A DNA stretch of 64,000 bases from Mesobacterium pallidum (GCF_019966535.1 NZ_JAIMID010000013.1:62001-126000), one strand, 5' to 3'; shown: positions 24,863-35,437, counted from the stretch's first letter. Numbers and translations: made by a program. The notes: a model not told the origin generated them from the sequence alone.

Positions 24863-25553
24863 CGGTGTTCCCGGCCGGATAGGTCTCGAGCAGGGATTGC
24901 CGCATGGTCTGCCAGGCGTCGCGCACAAGCTCTTCGGTGACGGCACGGGCGGTCGGCTCGTCCCCGGCGCGGATCGCAGCCAGCATGCGGGTGTTGCCGT
25001 CGATCATCGCGTCCAGCATCCGCGGCGCGCGGGCATAGGCGTGGTAGCGATAGCGCAGGGCCGGGCTGTCCAGCTGGCGCAGCAGCTTTTGCAGCACGGA
25101 GTTGCCGCAGCGGGCGTGCAGCAGCGCGGTCATGCGCACGTTCGCCTCGAACCCGTCGGTGGGGCGGTTCTCGCGCCGGGCGCGGTCCATGGCGTCAAGC
25201 TGCACCTGCAGCTCGGCCGCGATGACGGCATGGTCCGGATGCGCGGCCAGCAGACTGGCGCAGGTCGCCTCGAGCGGGGCGCGGCAGATCGCGATCTCGT
25301 CCAGGTTCTCGACCGACATCTCGGTGACGCGGGTGCCAAGGCGCGGACGGCGTTCGACCAGCCCGCGGTTTTCCAGGATCTGGAACGCCTCGCGCAGGGG
25401 CGAGCGGGACACGCCGAAACGGGCGCAGATCTCGAGCTCGCGCAGCGCCTCGCCGGGGGCGAAGGCCTCGCGCACGATGGCGGATTCGAGACGGTCCGCC
25501 ACCTCGAGGCCGATGGGGCGGATGTTCAGCCGGGCGTCCAGTTCCTCCACCAA
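24855..25553 (-). CDS. GntR family regulator, FadR/FCD subgroup
   Basis: A 232-aa regulator with an N-terminal winged helix (residues about 10-75; EICARFGVSRSPLREAFQIL) and a helical FCD domain with metal-type histidines. It is embedded in the operon it probably controls, 2 bp after the permease gene and overlapping the dehydrogenase gene. The perfect palindrome ATACTGTATACAGTAT upstream of the first gene of the operon is the likely operator (inference). The regulator would then be autoregulated through the operon. Confidence 0.9.
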   Translation of the reverse strand: MVEELDARLNIRPIGLEVADRLESAIVREAFAPGEALRELEICARFGVSRSPLREAFQILENRGLVERRPRLGTRVTEMSVENLDEIAICRAPLEATCASLLAAHPDHAVIAAELQVQLDAMDRARRENRPTDGFEANVRMTALLHARCGNSVLQKLLRQLDSPALRYRYHAYARAPRMLDAMIDGNTRMLAAIRAGDEPTARAVTEELVRDAWQTMRQSLLETYPAGNTDG

Positions 25554-25555
25554 GG

Positions 25556-26335
25556 TCAGGCCTTACGCCCGAAGAGCAGGTCCGCGGCGGTCACAAGGAC
25601 AAGGGTCAGCAGGATGGAAACGGTGGACACGGCGGCGGCCTCGGGTGTGAAATTGAAACGCAGGTAGTCGTAGAGCTGGATCGGCAGCGGGGCCGAGCCC
25701 GTGCCCTTGAGGATGAACGATACGCCGAATGTGTCAAAACTGATGATGAATGCAAAGACCGCGCCTGTGGCAAGCCCGGGGGCGATCAGCGGCAGGGTGA
25801 TGCGCCGGAAGGCGGTGTAGCGCGAGGCGCCCAGCGTCCGCGCCGCCAGCTCGACGGAATCGTCGCGGCCCTGCAGCGACGTTGTGACGTTCAGGAAGAC
25901 GAAGGGCAGGGTCATCAGCACGTGCCCGGTAAAGAGCGCGATCTTGTGCTCGGTCCCGATGCCGATCTCGTAGAAGAAGAACAGCAGCGCGATGGCGGTC
26001 AGGATCTCGGGCAGGATCAGCGGCAGCAGCACGCCGACGCGCACCGTCTCGGCCTCGCGCCCCGCGTGGCGGACAAAGTAGAGCGCGGCCATGGTGCCGA
26101 TCACCAGCGACACGGCGGTCGAGGCGGCGGCGAGGATCGCCGAATAGGCAATGGCGTCGAGGAAGACGTCGTTCTGCAGGAAGGTCCAGAACCAGCGCAG
26201 GCTCAGCCCCTGCGGCGGGAAGGTCAGGAAGTTGCCCGCGTTGAACGACGCCAGCACGACCACGACGATCGGCGCCAGCAGGAAGGCATAGATGCAGACG
26301 CGGAACAGCGCGAGCACAGGGGTGGCGATCTGCAT
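25556..26335 (-). CDS. ABC transporter permease (PotC-like)
   Basis: Second inner-membrane subunit (259 aa) of a polyamine/opine-type ABC importer. Six hydrophobic segments are visible, and the ATPase-coupling loop reads ELAARTLGASRYTAFRRITL. The opening FLLAPIVVVVLASFNAG is typical of PotC-group permeases. It starts 3 bp downstream of the PotB-like gene. Confidence 0.92.
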   Translation of the reverse strand: MQIATPVLALFRVCIYAFLLAPIVVVVLASFNAGNFLTFPPQGLSLRWFWTFLQNDVFLDAIAYSAILAAASTAVSLVIGTMAALYFVRHAGREAETVRVGVLLPLILPEILTAIALLFFFYEIGIGTEHKIALFTGHVLMTLPFVFLNVTTSLQGRDDSVELAARTLGASRYTAFRRITLPLIAPGLATGAVFAFIISFDTFGVSFILKGTGSAPLPIQLYDYLRFNFTPEAAAVSTVSILLTLVLVTAADLLFGRKA

Positions 26336-26338
26336 GGG

Positions 26339-27174
26339 TCAGGTCCACTTCATGCGGGTGAGGCGGGCAAAGATCAGCACGATCAGCCCGGCCGAGACGG
26401 CCAGCACCAGCGCCATGGCCGAGCCGAAGGGCCATTGGAACTGGTCGATCAGCGCATCGACCACCAGCAGCGTCGTCGTCTTGACCCTCATGCCGCCGAC
26501 CAGCGCCGGGGTCACGTAGGACGAGATGGCAAGGACGAAGACCAGGATGCAGCCGGCCTGAACGCCCGGCATCGACACCGGGAAGGTCACGCGCCGGAAA
26601 ATGGTGAAGCGTCGCGCGCCCAGCGACCGGGCCGCCTGCGCGATGGCCGGGTCCATGGATTGCAGCGCCGAGAGCAGCGGCAGCACCATGAACGGCAGGA
26701 ACACGTGGGCCAGTGCCAGGATCACGCCGAAATTGTTGTACATCAGCGGCAGGGGCCGGTCGATCACGCCGAGGTTCCGAAGCGTCGCGTTGATGACCCC
26801 GGAATTGCCCAAGAGGATCGTCCAGCCGTAGCTGCGCACGACGATGCCGATCAACAGAGGCGACAGCACGATCCCGTAGAGCAACCCGCGCCATTTGCGC
26901 GAGGCGGTCGCGATATGCAACGCGATCGGGTAGCCGAGCACCAGGCAGATCAGCGTCGTGGCCATGCCCAGCAGGATCGTCTGCGGCAGCGACCAGGCAT
27001 AGTAGGCCTGCCCGAAGAACTGCGCGTAGCCACCCAGCGAAAAGCCTTCGCCATAGGGCTGGCCGTCCGCGGGGGCGCGGAAGCTCATGATCAGGACGGT
27101 GACATAGGGCAGCACGATGAACAAAAAGATCAGCGCTGCCGTCGGGGCGATCAGCAGGTAGGAGCGAAAGCGTT

Positions 27175-27178
<4 letters not shown>
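26339..27178 (-). CDS. ABC transporter permease (PotB-like)
   Basis: First inner-membrane subunit (279 aa). Six hydrophobic segments are visible and the coupling loop reads QAARSLGARRFTIFRRVTFP. The GTG at 27178 overlaps the ATPase stop (GTGA), giving coupled translation; the longer upstream reading falls inside the ATPase gene. The pair with the PotC-like permease and PotA/PotD-like genes makes a complete importer. Confidence 0.91.
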
Positions 27179-28251
<1,073 letters not shown>

Positions 28252-28280
28252 GGGGATCCGGCGATGGTAAGTGGGAAAGG

Positions 28281-28309
28281 CCCGCCCAGTCTACGAGAGA
28301 CCGGGCGGG
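28281..28309 (-). repeat. Intercistronic hairpin between binding-protein and ATPase genes
   Basis: CCCGCCC and GTCT pair with AGAC and GGGCGGG across one mismatch and a 5-nt loop. On the minus strand it ends in GGCCTTTCCC, a weak terminator or RNA-stabilising structure. Such hairpins often keep the binding-protein mRNA more abundant than the transporter mRNA. Confidence 0.6.
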
Positions 28310-28328
28310 AAGTCAGGGAGGATTGGGG

Positions 28329-29375
28329 TCAGGCGCCGAAGATCTCGTTCCAGCGGCGCGCGATTTCCTCGGCGTTGTCGTTCATCAGGTCCCAGTCCCA
28401 TGCGATGAACTGCGACATCGCCTCGCCCGAGACGGGCACGTCCTTGGCCAGCTCGGCCGGGACGGTGACCTTCTTGTTGACTGGCGAGACGAAGAATTCA
28501 CGCATCAAGAGGTCCTGGCCGACCGGGCTGAGCACGAAGTCGAGATAGGCATAGGCCTCTTCGCGCGACGGCGTGTTGGCGGTGATGTTGAAGGTCTGGT
28601 CCCACATCATCAGGCCCTCTTCGGGGATGATGCAATCGACCGGCAGGCCCTGATTGCGCAGGCGCGCGATCTCGCCGAAGTCGAAGGGTGCGACGGCGAT
28701 CTCGCCGGTCGCCATGGCCGTGCTCATGTTGAAGTCGGTCTGGTAGACGCGGCCCAGTTCCTTGAGCTTGGCAAAGCCGGTGTCGAGGTCGTCGATGCCC
28801 GATCCGTAGATCTTGGACGTCAGCATCAGGAACATCTTCCCGGCCGAGTTGACGATGTTGTAAAGGCCCAGCCGCCCGGCCAGCTCGGGGTTGTCCCAGA
28901 GGTCGGTCCACTTGGTCGGTGCCTCGGAGACCATGTCGGTGCGGTAGCCGATCCCGATGGGCGAGATGAGGCCAACGGCCGCCCAGCCGTCCGACGCGGC
29001 GGTCGCGACGGGGTAGAGGTCGGCGTAGTTCGGCAGCTTGGAAAGGTCGAGTTTCTCGAAGAAGCCTTCTTCGCGCAGCACGGTCGAGTAGATCTCGTTC
29101 GTCATGACGCAGCTGTAGGGCGGGTTCTCGGCGCCGGCGGCGCGCATGTTGGTCATGTAGACCCGGCCAAGGCCGATATCCAGCGTCGGGTCGATGCCGG
29201 ATTGTTCGGTGAAGGCGGGCACGAGGATGTCGCGCCAGAACTTTTCCCACGACCCGCCGTAGGTGGTGATGACCAGGTTGTTGGCCTGCGCGTAGACGGC
29301 GGGCGCGTTGACGATGGAGGCCCCGCCAAGCGCGACGAGGGCCTGGAGCATGCGGCGTCGATTGAAGTCTTTCAT
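28329..29375 (-). CDS. Extracellular solute-binding protein (PotD-like)
   Basis: Periplasmic receptor (348 aa) of the PotD/PotF-type family. The N-terminus has an arginine-rich start, NRRRMLQALVALGGASIVNA, then cleavage near VYAQA; it could use Tat or Sec. The mature part opens NNLVITTYGGSWEKFWRD, which is typical of this family. It lies between the dioxygenase and ATPase genes. The ligand is unknown; known family ligands include polyamines, opines and other nitrogen compounds. Confidence 0.91.
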   Translation of the reverse strand: MKDFNRRRMLQALVALGGASIVNAPAVYAQANNLVITTYGGSWEKFWRDILVPAFTEQSGIDPTLDIGLGRVYMTNMRAAGAENPPYSCVMTNEIYSTVLREEGFFEKLDLSKLPNYADLYPVATAASDGWAAVGLISPIGIGYRTDMVSEAPTKWTDLWDNPELAGRLGLYNIVNSAGKMFLMLTSKIYGSGIDDLDTGFAKLKELGRVYQTDFNMSTAMATGEIAVAPFDFGEIARLRNQGLPVDCIIPEEGLMMWDQTFNITANTPSREEAYAYLDFVLSPVGQDLLMREFFVSPVNKKVTVPAELAKDVPVSGEAMSQFIAWDWDLMNDNAEEIARRWNEIFGA

Positions 29376-29437
29376 ATGTCTGTTTCCCTGTTGTAGGTGC
29401 CGTTATGGGTGCCAGTTCGGTGCCGTTGCCGGCCCCG

Positions 29438-30412
29438 TCAGGACGCTTCTTTCCGGTAGTCGTAGTTGCGGTTCAGCCGGTCCAGCAGGTAGTCGCCGTA
29501 AAGCACCGGCGTCATCCGGGGCGTTTCCCCGGCCTCGAGCATGGCGGGCGGGCATTCGACCAGCGCGCTCATGGACGGATCGTAGAAGAAGGGCTGCGAA
29601 TAGCGGTCGTTCGGGCTGAGGTTGCGCACCCGGTGCGGGGTCGAGACAAAGCGTCCGTTCGACCATTTGGCCAGGATGTCGCCCACGTTCATCACGAAGG
29701 TGCCGTCGATCGGCGGCGCGGGGATCCACTCGCCGTGCTTGTTGCGCACCTCGAGCCCGCCGACATTGTCCTGCTTGAGCAGCGTCACAAAGCCGTAATC
29801 GGTATGTGGGGCCGAGCCGAACAGCTTGTCCTCGTCCGGCTGCTCGGGGTAGTGCAGCAGCCGCAGGAACAGGGTCGGGTCCTCGAAGAACTGGTCGAAC
29901 CAGTCGCGGTCGAGTCCCAGCGCCTCGGCCAGGCCGCCGGCGATGCGGGCGCCCAGCGCCGTCATCTCGGCCATGTAGGCAAGGGCGGTCTCCTCGACTT
30001 GAGGCAGGCTCTCGGGGAACTGGTTCGGCCCCTGCAACGGCTTGCCGGCATTGGGCGAGCCTTCGGGCACCTCGTGCATGATCATCAGGCTTTCGGACTG
30101 GTTCGGCTTGGTCACCTTGTCGACCGAAGAGGTCACGATGGTCGAGGTCGACATCGGCATGTAGCCGCGGTGGTAGCCATTGATCCTGAGCTTCAGTTTC
30201 TCGTCCAGCGGCAGGTCGTGGAAGGCCATGTTCGCCTCGCGCATCCGCTCGACCAGGTCCTCGGGCACGCCGTGGTTGGCCAGGTAGGCAAAGCCCGACA
30301 CCTCCAGCGCTTCCTTCAATGCGGCGACGGTGGCAGCCCGGGCTTCGTCGCTGGCTCCGGCCGCCAGGCCGGACAGGTCGACGATCGGGATGTTGTCGAA
30401 TTCGCCTTTCAT
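29438..30412 (-). CDS. 2-oxoglutarate/Fe(II)-dependent dioxygenase (isopenicillin N synthase-like)
   Basis: Cytoplasmic oxygenase (324 aa) of the 2OG-Fe(II) family with the non-haem dioxygenase N-domain at the start (IPIVDLSGLAAG). The iron triad is visible as H and D in APHTDYGFVTLL and H in FVSTPHRVRN; the 2-oxoglutarate-binding arginine/serine pair is in DRYSQPFFYDP. Family members hydroxylate nucleobases, amino acids and other small molecules. It is the first gene of the ABC operon, directly downstream of the 16-bp palindrome, so it probably starts breakdown of the imported compound. Confidence 0.9.
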   Translation of the reverse strand: MKGEFDNIPIVDLSGLAAGASDEARAATVAALKEALEVSGFAYLANHGVPEDLVERMREANMAFHDLPLDEKLKLRINGYHRGYMPMSTSTIVTSSVDKVTKPNQSESLMIMHEVPEGSPNAGKPLQGPNQFPESLPQVEETALAYMAEMTALGARIAGGLAEALGLDRDWFDQFFEDPTLFLRLLHYPEQPDEDKLFGSAPHTDYGFVTLLKQDNVGGLEVRNKHGEWIPAPPIDGTFVMNVGDILAKWSNGRFVSTPHRVRNLSPNDRYSQPFFYDPSMSALVECPPAMLEAGETPRMTPVLYGDYLLDRLNRNYDYRKEAS

Positions 30413-30430
30413 TCGCGATCTCCTCTATGC

Positions 30431-30446
30431 ATACTGTATACAGTAT
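30431..30446. promoter_or_regulatory. Perfect palindromic operator ATACTGTATACAGTAT
   Basis: A perfect 16-bp palindrome 19 bp upstream of the dioxygenase start, in the 168-bp region divergent from the nucleoside hydrolase. The TGTATACA centre is typical of FadR/FCD GntR sites, and the GntR gene at 24855-25553 in the same operon is the likely partner. The core resembles the operators of the 3.4-11.7 kb regulon, but the flanks differ. Confidence 0.75.
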
Positions 30447-30580
30447 CCGGCGAGTGACGCATGGGAAGCGGCAACGGCCCCACCTCGTGCAAAAAACCGG
30501 GTCAGACGTGACATCCGCATAAAAATGCAGCGCGCAGTCACCATTTCGGTGACACTTGGCCGTGCGACAGGAGAGAAGCC

Positions 30581-31537
30581 ATGCCGAAAACCCCCGTCAT
30601 CATCGATACCGACCCCGGGCAGGACGATGCCTTTGCGATTCTTTTGGCGCTGGGCGCGCCCGAGCTCGAGGTGCTGGGGCTGACCACGGTGGCGGGCAAC
30701 ATGGGGCTGGCGCAGACGACAGACAATGCGCGCCGCATCGTCGAACTGGCCGGACGTGGCGCCGTGCCGGTTCATGCCGGGTCCGACCGCCCGCTGCTGC
30801 GCGCGCCGCGCCCCGTGCCCGAGATCCACGGCGAGACCGGCATCGACGGCTGGGACTGGGCGCTGGCCAAGCAGGGCCCGGCCGAGGGCCACGCGGTCGA
30901 TTTCATCGTGCGATCGGTCCTGGCCCATCCCGCGCCGGTGACGCTGATCGTGCTGGGGCCGCAGACCAATATCGCGCTCGCCCTGCGGCGCGAGCCGCGC
31001 ATCGCGGACAACATCGCCCGCATCGTCTTCATGGGCGGCGGCTATTTCGAGGGCGGCAACATGAGCCCGGCGGCCGAGTACAACATCCTTGTCGACCCCG
31101 AGGCGGCGCGGATCGTGCTTGGCGCCGGCATCCCGGTGACGGCAGTGCCGCTGGACTGCACCCATGCCGCCCCCGCACCGGTGAACTGGTCGGCCGAGCT
31201 CGAGGCGGAAGGCACCGAGGTCATGCGGGCCTGCGGCGGCATGATGCGGTTCTTCGAGCGCTACGGTAACGCCAAGTACGGCACGCAGTCGCGCCCCCTG
31301 CACGATGCGGTGGCGGTCGGCGCGCTCTTGTGGCCCGAGCTGTTCACCGGGCGGCTCTGCCCCGTCGACGTGGAATGCGCGGGTGAGCTGACGACGGGCA
31401 TGACGGTAGTGGACTGGCTGCGCCAGACCGGGAAGCCGGACAACTGCCTCTGGCTGAACGGCTGCCATGACCCGGCCGAGCTTTACCGGCGGATGAAGAC
31501 GGCCCTGATGCAGTTGCCGGGACGCGGGCGCGACTGA
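30581..31537 (+). CDS. Inosine-uridine preferring nucleoside hydrolase family protein
   Basis: Calcium-dependent N-ribohydrolase (318 aa) that splits nucleosides to base and ribose. The metal-binding cluster is IIDTDPGQDDAFAILLAL (D9, D11, D15, D16), with a glutamine where isoleucine is common. Other family parts are TTVAGN, FMGGGYFEGGN, the AEYNILVDPEAA segment and LHDAVAVG near the C-terminus. It is divergent from the dioxygenase/ABC operon and probably shares the palindromic operator region, which hints at nucleoside or modified-base catabolism (inference). Confidence 0.93.
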   Translation: MPKTPVIIDTDPGQDDAFAILLALGAPELEVLGLTTVAGNMGLAQTTDNARRIVELAGRGAVPVHAGSDRPLLRAPRPVPEIHGETGIDGWDWALAKQGPAEGHAVDFIVRSVLAHPAPVTLIVLGPQTNIALALRREPRIADNIARIVFMGGGYFEGGNMSPAAEYNILVDPEAARIVLGAGIPVTAVPLDCTHAAPAPVNWSAELEAEGTEVMRACGGMMRFFERYGNAKYGTQSRPLHDAVAVGALLWPELFTGRLCPVDVECAGELTTGMTVVDWLRQTGKPDNCLWLNGCHDPAELYRRMKTALMQLPGRGRD

Positions 31538-31558
31538 CGCGGCGCAGCGCGGGCGGGA

Positions 31559-31975
31559 TCAGGCGGCGGCGCCCTCCTGCGCCTCGATCATGACCGAGGC
31601 GAGCACGCCATAGGTCTCGACCCAGGCCTCCCGCGTCTCGGGCGTGAAATCGTCGCCCAGACCCTTGCCGAGGGTAAAGATCAGCGCCGCGCCCACGTGA
31701 TCGTAATGCTCGGACGTCACGGCGTAACCGGCGTGACGCCGGCCAAGGTCCTGCACGGCAGGCAGGATCTCGTCCAGCTTCGTCAACCCGTTCACCGCGA
31801 CGGCGAGCATCTGCATCAGCTTCTTCTTCTGGTCGGTCATATCCTCGGGAAAAAGCGGCCGGACCTGCGGCGCGATCTCGAACAGCCTGTCATAGAAGAT
31901 GTCGGCCGCCGGGCCGGCAATCGGCATAACTTGCCGGAAGCTGCATTATACCAGCGCGATCTTTTCGGGGGTCAT
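31559..31975 (-). pseudogene. Single-domain bacterial globin (VHb-like) with nonsense codon 10
   Basis: The globin fold is clear downstream (AADIFYDRLFEIAPQVRPLFP, haem-ligand region RRHAGY, and EAWVETYGVLA). The original start is the ATG at 31975, behind AGGAGG, and begins MTPEKIALV exactly as in Vitreoscilla-type globins. Codon 10 (31946-31948) is TAA where the family has glutamine, after which the frame continues CSFRQVMPIAGP. A CAA-to-TAA change explains it. Only the ATG at 31927 could give a product (122 aa), lacking helix A and without a good ribosome site. It is probably inactive unless this is a sequencing error or the stop is read through. Confidence 0.75.
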
Positions 31976-32080
31976 GTCTGTCGGTCCTCCTGCGTGCGTG
32001 ATCTACCATAGCACGTCCAGGCCGCCGGCGGCGGCCCGATTGCTGCAGCGTCGAACGTCGGGCAGATGCGGCCCCCCGCG

Positions 32081-34372
32081 TCAGCCCGCCACGCAATCGG
32101 CGAAGTACAGCCGTTCGCCGTTCGGACCGGTCTCTTGCACCAGCCCGTGGATGTCCGTCTCGAACCCCGGGCATTCGCGCGCGAACTCGCGGTTGAAGCG
32201 CAGGTAATCCACGATCTTGGCGTTGAAGACCTCGCCCGGGATCAGCAGCGGGATGCCCGGCGGGTAGGGGGTCACCAGCGAGGTGGTGATCCGCCCCTCG
32301 AGATCGTCGATGGCCACCCGTTCGGTCTTGCGCCGCGCGATATGGGCATAGGCGTCCGAGGGCGTCATGGCCGGGTGGTGGTCGCTCAGGTAGATCTCGG
32401 TCGACAGGCGGGCCACGTCGTACTTGGCATACATCGCGTGGACATGCTGGCAGAGGTCGCGCAGCCCCATGCGTTCATAGCGCGGCTGGGCCTGGCAGAA
32501 CTCGGGCATGACGCGCCACAGCGGGTTGTTGCGGTCGTAATCGTCCTTGAACTGCTGCAGCGCGGCCAGCAGCGTGTTCCACCGGCCCTTGGTGATGCCG
32601 ATGGTGAACATGATGAAGAACGAATAAAGCCCGGTCTTCTCGACCACCACGCCATGTTCGGTGAGGTACTTGGACACGATCGACGCGGGGATGCCCGTCT
32701 CGCCGAACATGCCCTCGATATCCAGGCCCGGCGTGATGATCGTCGCCTTGATCGGGTCCAGCATGTTGAAATCGCGCGCCATGTCGCCAAAGCCGTGCCA
32801 GCTGTCCTTGCCGCCCGGCTCTACGCCTTCGCTGTCGGTGCGCTTGAGCTGCCAGTCCTTGGCGCGGCCCATGCCATCCTCGTTCTCGTCGAAATCGTCC
32901 GGCCCCCAGACCTTGAACCACCACTCGTTGCCGTATTCCTTGCCGACCTTCTTCATGGCGCGGCGGAATTCGAGGCTTTCGACGATGGATTCCTCGACCA
33001 GCGCGGTGCCGCCCGGCGGCTCCATCATCGCCGCGGCCACGTCGCAGGAGGCGATGATCGAGTATTGCGGCGAGGTCGAGGTGTGCATCAGGTACGCCTC
33101 GTTGAAGAGGTGCCGGTCAAGCTTCGTCTCCTTGGCGTCCTTGACCAGAACGTGGCTGGCCTGGGAGATCCCGGCCAGCAGCTTGTGCACGGATTGCGTC
33201 ACGTAAGTGACGGATTTCTCGGACCGTTCCCGCTTGTGACCGATGGCGTGGTAGGTGCCGTAGAACGGGTGGAACGCGGCATGGGGCAACCAGGCCTCGT
33301 CGAAATGCAGGTTCTCGATCCAGCCGTCCAGCGCGCCCTTGATCGCCTCGGTGTTGTAAAGCACCCCGTCATAGGTCGATTGGGTCACGGTCATGATGCG
33401 CGGCTGCACGGTGTCGGGGTCCACCCCCTCCAGCAGCGGGTTCTCGCGGATCTTGGCCTTGATCGCCTCGGGTTCGAACTCGGACCGCTGGATCGGGCCG
33501 ATGATGCCCCAATGGTTGCGCGTGGGCTTGAGGAACACCGGGATCGCGCCGCACATGATGATCGAATGCAGGATCGACTTGTGGCAATTGCGGTCCACCA
33601 CGACCACGTCACCGGGGGCGACAGTGTGGTGCCAGACCATCTTGTTCGAGGTGCTGGTGCCGTTGGTCACGAAAAAGCAGTGGTCGGCGTTGAAGATCCG
33701 CGCCGCGTTCTTTTCGGACTCGCCGATGGCGCCATTGTGGTCCAAGAGCTGCCCCAGTTCCTCGACCGCGTTGCAGACATCGGCGCGCAGCATGTTCTCG
33801 CCGTAGAACTGGTGGTACATCTGCCCCACCGGGCTCTTGAGAAACGCGACACCCCCCGAATGGCCGGGGCAGTGCCACGAGTACGAGCCATCCTCGGCGT
33901 AATCCAGCAGCGCCTTGAAGAAGGGCGGCTGGATGTATTCGATATAGGCCTTGGCCTCGCGGATGACGTGCTTGGCGATGAATTCCGGCGTATCCTCGAA
34001 CATGTGGATGAAGCCGTGCAGCTCGCGCAGGATGTCGTTGGGCAGGTGGCGCGAGGTCTTGGTCTCGCCATGCAGGAAGATCGGCACATCGGCGTTCTTC
34101 CAGCGCACTTCCTCGATGAAGGCGCGCAGTTGCACCACGGCCGGGTCGAGGTCGGGGCCGGGGCTGAACTCCTCGTCGTCGATCGACAGCACGAAGGCGC
34201 TGGCGCGGCTTTGCTGCTGGGCGAATTGCGACAGGTCGCCGTAGCTGGTCACGCCCAGCACTTCGAACCCCTCGGCCTCGATGGCCTGGGCCAGGGCGCG
34301 GATGCCGAGGCCCGAGGTGTTCTCGGACCGGAAATCCTCGTCGATGATGACGATCGGAAAGCGAAATTTCAT
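32081..34372 (-). CDS. Orn/Lys/Arg decarboxylase (class III PLP enzyme)
   Basis: PLP-dependent basic amino acid decarboxylase of 763 aa with the full family layout: an N-terminal wing/receiver-like domain (FPIVIIDEDFRSENTSGLGI), a large PLP domain and a C-terminal domain. The cofactor lysine is K397 in TQSVHKLLAGISQASHV, and HCPGHSGG begins the major domain. The ATG at 34372 starts MKFRFPIV; the frame is open much further upstream only because it runs antisense to the sulfotransferase gene. Arginine, lysine and ornithine cannot be told apart reliably. It makes polyamines or consumes acid. Confidence 0.93.
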   Translation of the reverse strand: MKFRFPIVIIDEDFRSENTSGLGIRALAQAIEAEGFEVLGVTSYGDLSQFAQQQSRASAFVLSIDDEEFSPGPDLDPAVVQLRAFIEEVRWKNADVPIFLHGETKTSRHLPNDILRELHGFIHMFEDTPEFIAKHVIREAKAYIEYIQPPFFKALLDYAEDGSYSWHCPGHSGGVAFLKSPVGQMYHQFYGENMLRADVCNAVEELGQLLDHNGAIGESEKNAARIFNADHCFFVTNGTSTSNKMVWHHTVAPGDVVVVDRNCHKSILHSIIMCGAIPVFLKPTRNHWGIIGPIQRSEFEPEAIKAKIRENPLLEGVDPDTVQPRIMTVTQSTYDGVLYNTEAIKGALDGWIENLHFDEAWLPHAAFHPFYGTYHAIGHKRERSEKSVTYVTQSVHKLLAGISQASHVLVKDAKETKLDRHLFNEAYLMHTSTSPQYSIIASCDVAAAMMEPPGGTALVEESIVESLEFRRAMKKVGKEYGNEWWFKVWGPDDFDENEDGMGRAKDWQLKRTDSEGVEPGGKDSWHGFGDMARDFNMLDPIKATIITPGLDIEGMFGETGIPASIVSKYLTEHGVVVEKTGLYSFFIMFTIGITKGRWNTLLAALQQFKDDYDRNNPLWRVMPEFCQAQPRYERMGLRDLCQHVHAMYAKYDVARLSTEIYLSDHHPAMTPSDAYAHIARRKTERVAIDDLEGRITTSLVTPYPPGIPLLIPGEVFNAKIVDYLRFNREFARECPGFETDIHGLVQETGPNGERLYFADCVAG

Positions 34373-34561
34373 TGGCCTGTTCCCTTGGTTCAGCGCACGA
34401 GGTCCCCCCGTTGTCGAAGCACGGGGGCGCAAGGTCAAGGGGCCGCATGGGCCCGCGGTGAACACTTTGCCGATGGGGCGGTGGGGCGCCGGTTGCGCAT
34501 TTGCAGTTGTGTTCCGGGCGCGCCTGTTCTTCCCTTCGGACACAGACCTTGAGGCCCCGTG

Positions 34562-35437
34562 ATGACCGACAGACCGCATTACCTTGGCCCGCTGACCGAC
34601 AGCCGCCGCTGGGATCACGTGGCGATCCGGCCGGGTGACGTGATCGTGGTGACCCCGCCGAAAAGCGGCACGACCTGGATGCAGACCATGATCGCGCTCT
34701 TGCTCAGCGGCGATCCGCAGGTCGAGACGGACCTGCCGATCCGCGCACCCTGGGTCGACATCCGGTCGCGCGACATCGCCGAGGTGACGGCGCGGCTGGA
34801 GGCGATGGACCACCGGCGCAGCATGAAGAGCCACACGCCGCTGGACGGGCTGCCGCTGGACGAAGGGGCGCAATACATCTGCGTCTTTCGCCATCCGCTC
34901 GACGCGCACCTGTCGTTCCGTCGCCACGTGCGCAACCTGCCGCTTGACGTGTTCGAGCCCTGGTATCCCGCGGACGACCCGGCCAAGACCTTTGCGCATT
35001 TCCTTGGCGGCTCGGCCGATGGGCCCGAGTGCGATGCCACGCCGCTGGCGCATATCCTGCGCCACTACACCGCCGCCCGGGCGCTGGCGGACCGACCTAA
35101 CGTCGCGCTCTTTCACTACGCGGACATGCAACGCGATCTCGCGGGCGCCTTCGACCGGCTGGCCGCGATCCTCGGGGTCGCGCATCCCGCGCCGGTGATG
35201 GCGCAACTGGTCGAGGCGGCCGGTTTCGAGAACATGAAGCGCAACGCCGCGCGCTTCGCCCCTGCGGGCGGCAAGGGGTTCTTCAAGTCCGATGCCGGGT
35301 TCTTCGACAGCGGCACCAGTGGCAAGTGGCGCGCGGCGCTGAGCGACGAAGAGATCTCGGCCTACGACGCGATCATGGCGGCAGAGCTGACGCCCGAAGA
35401 CCGCCTCTGGCTCGAGACCGGATCGGGCCCGTTCTGA
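34562..35437 (+). CDS. Sulfotransferase family protein
   Basis: PAPS-dependent sulfotransferase-fold protein (291 aa). The 5'-phosphosulfate loop is VTPPKSGTTWMQTMIALLL near residue 33, and the 3'-phosphate-binding region includes YICVFRHPLDAHLSFRRHV. The ATG at 34562 is chosen over the adjacent GTG at 34559. It is divergent from the decarboxylase gene with 189 bp between starts, and convergent with the RTX gene. The acceptor is unknown; cytosolic members sulfonate small alcohols or phenols. Confidence 0.88.
   Translation: MTDRPHYLGPLTDSRRWDHVAIRPGDVIVVTPPKSGTTWMQTMIALLLSGDPQVETDLPIRAPWVDIRSRDIAEVTARLEAMDHRRSMKSHTPLDGLPLDEGAQYICVFRHPLDAHLSFRRHVRNLPLDVFEPWYPADDPAKTFAHFLGGSADGPECDATPLAHILRHYTAARALADRPNVALFHYADMQRDLAGAFDRLAAILGVAHPAPVMAQLVEAAGFENMKRNAARFAPAGGKGFFKSDAGFFDSGTSGKWRAALSDEEISAYDAIMAAELTPEDRLWLETGSGPF

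Noticed and set aside
32066..34552. 828-codon plus-strand frame opposite the decarboxylase
   Set aside because: No family features; the minus strand encodes a complete PLP decarboxylase.
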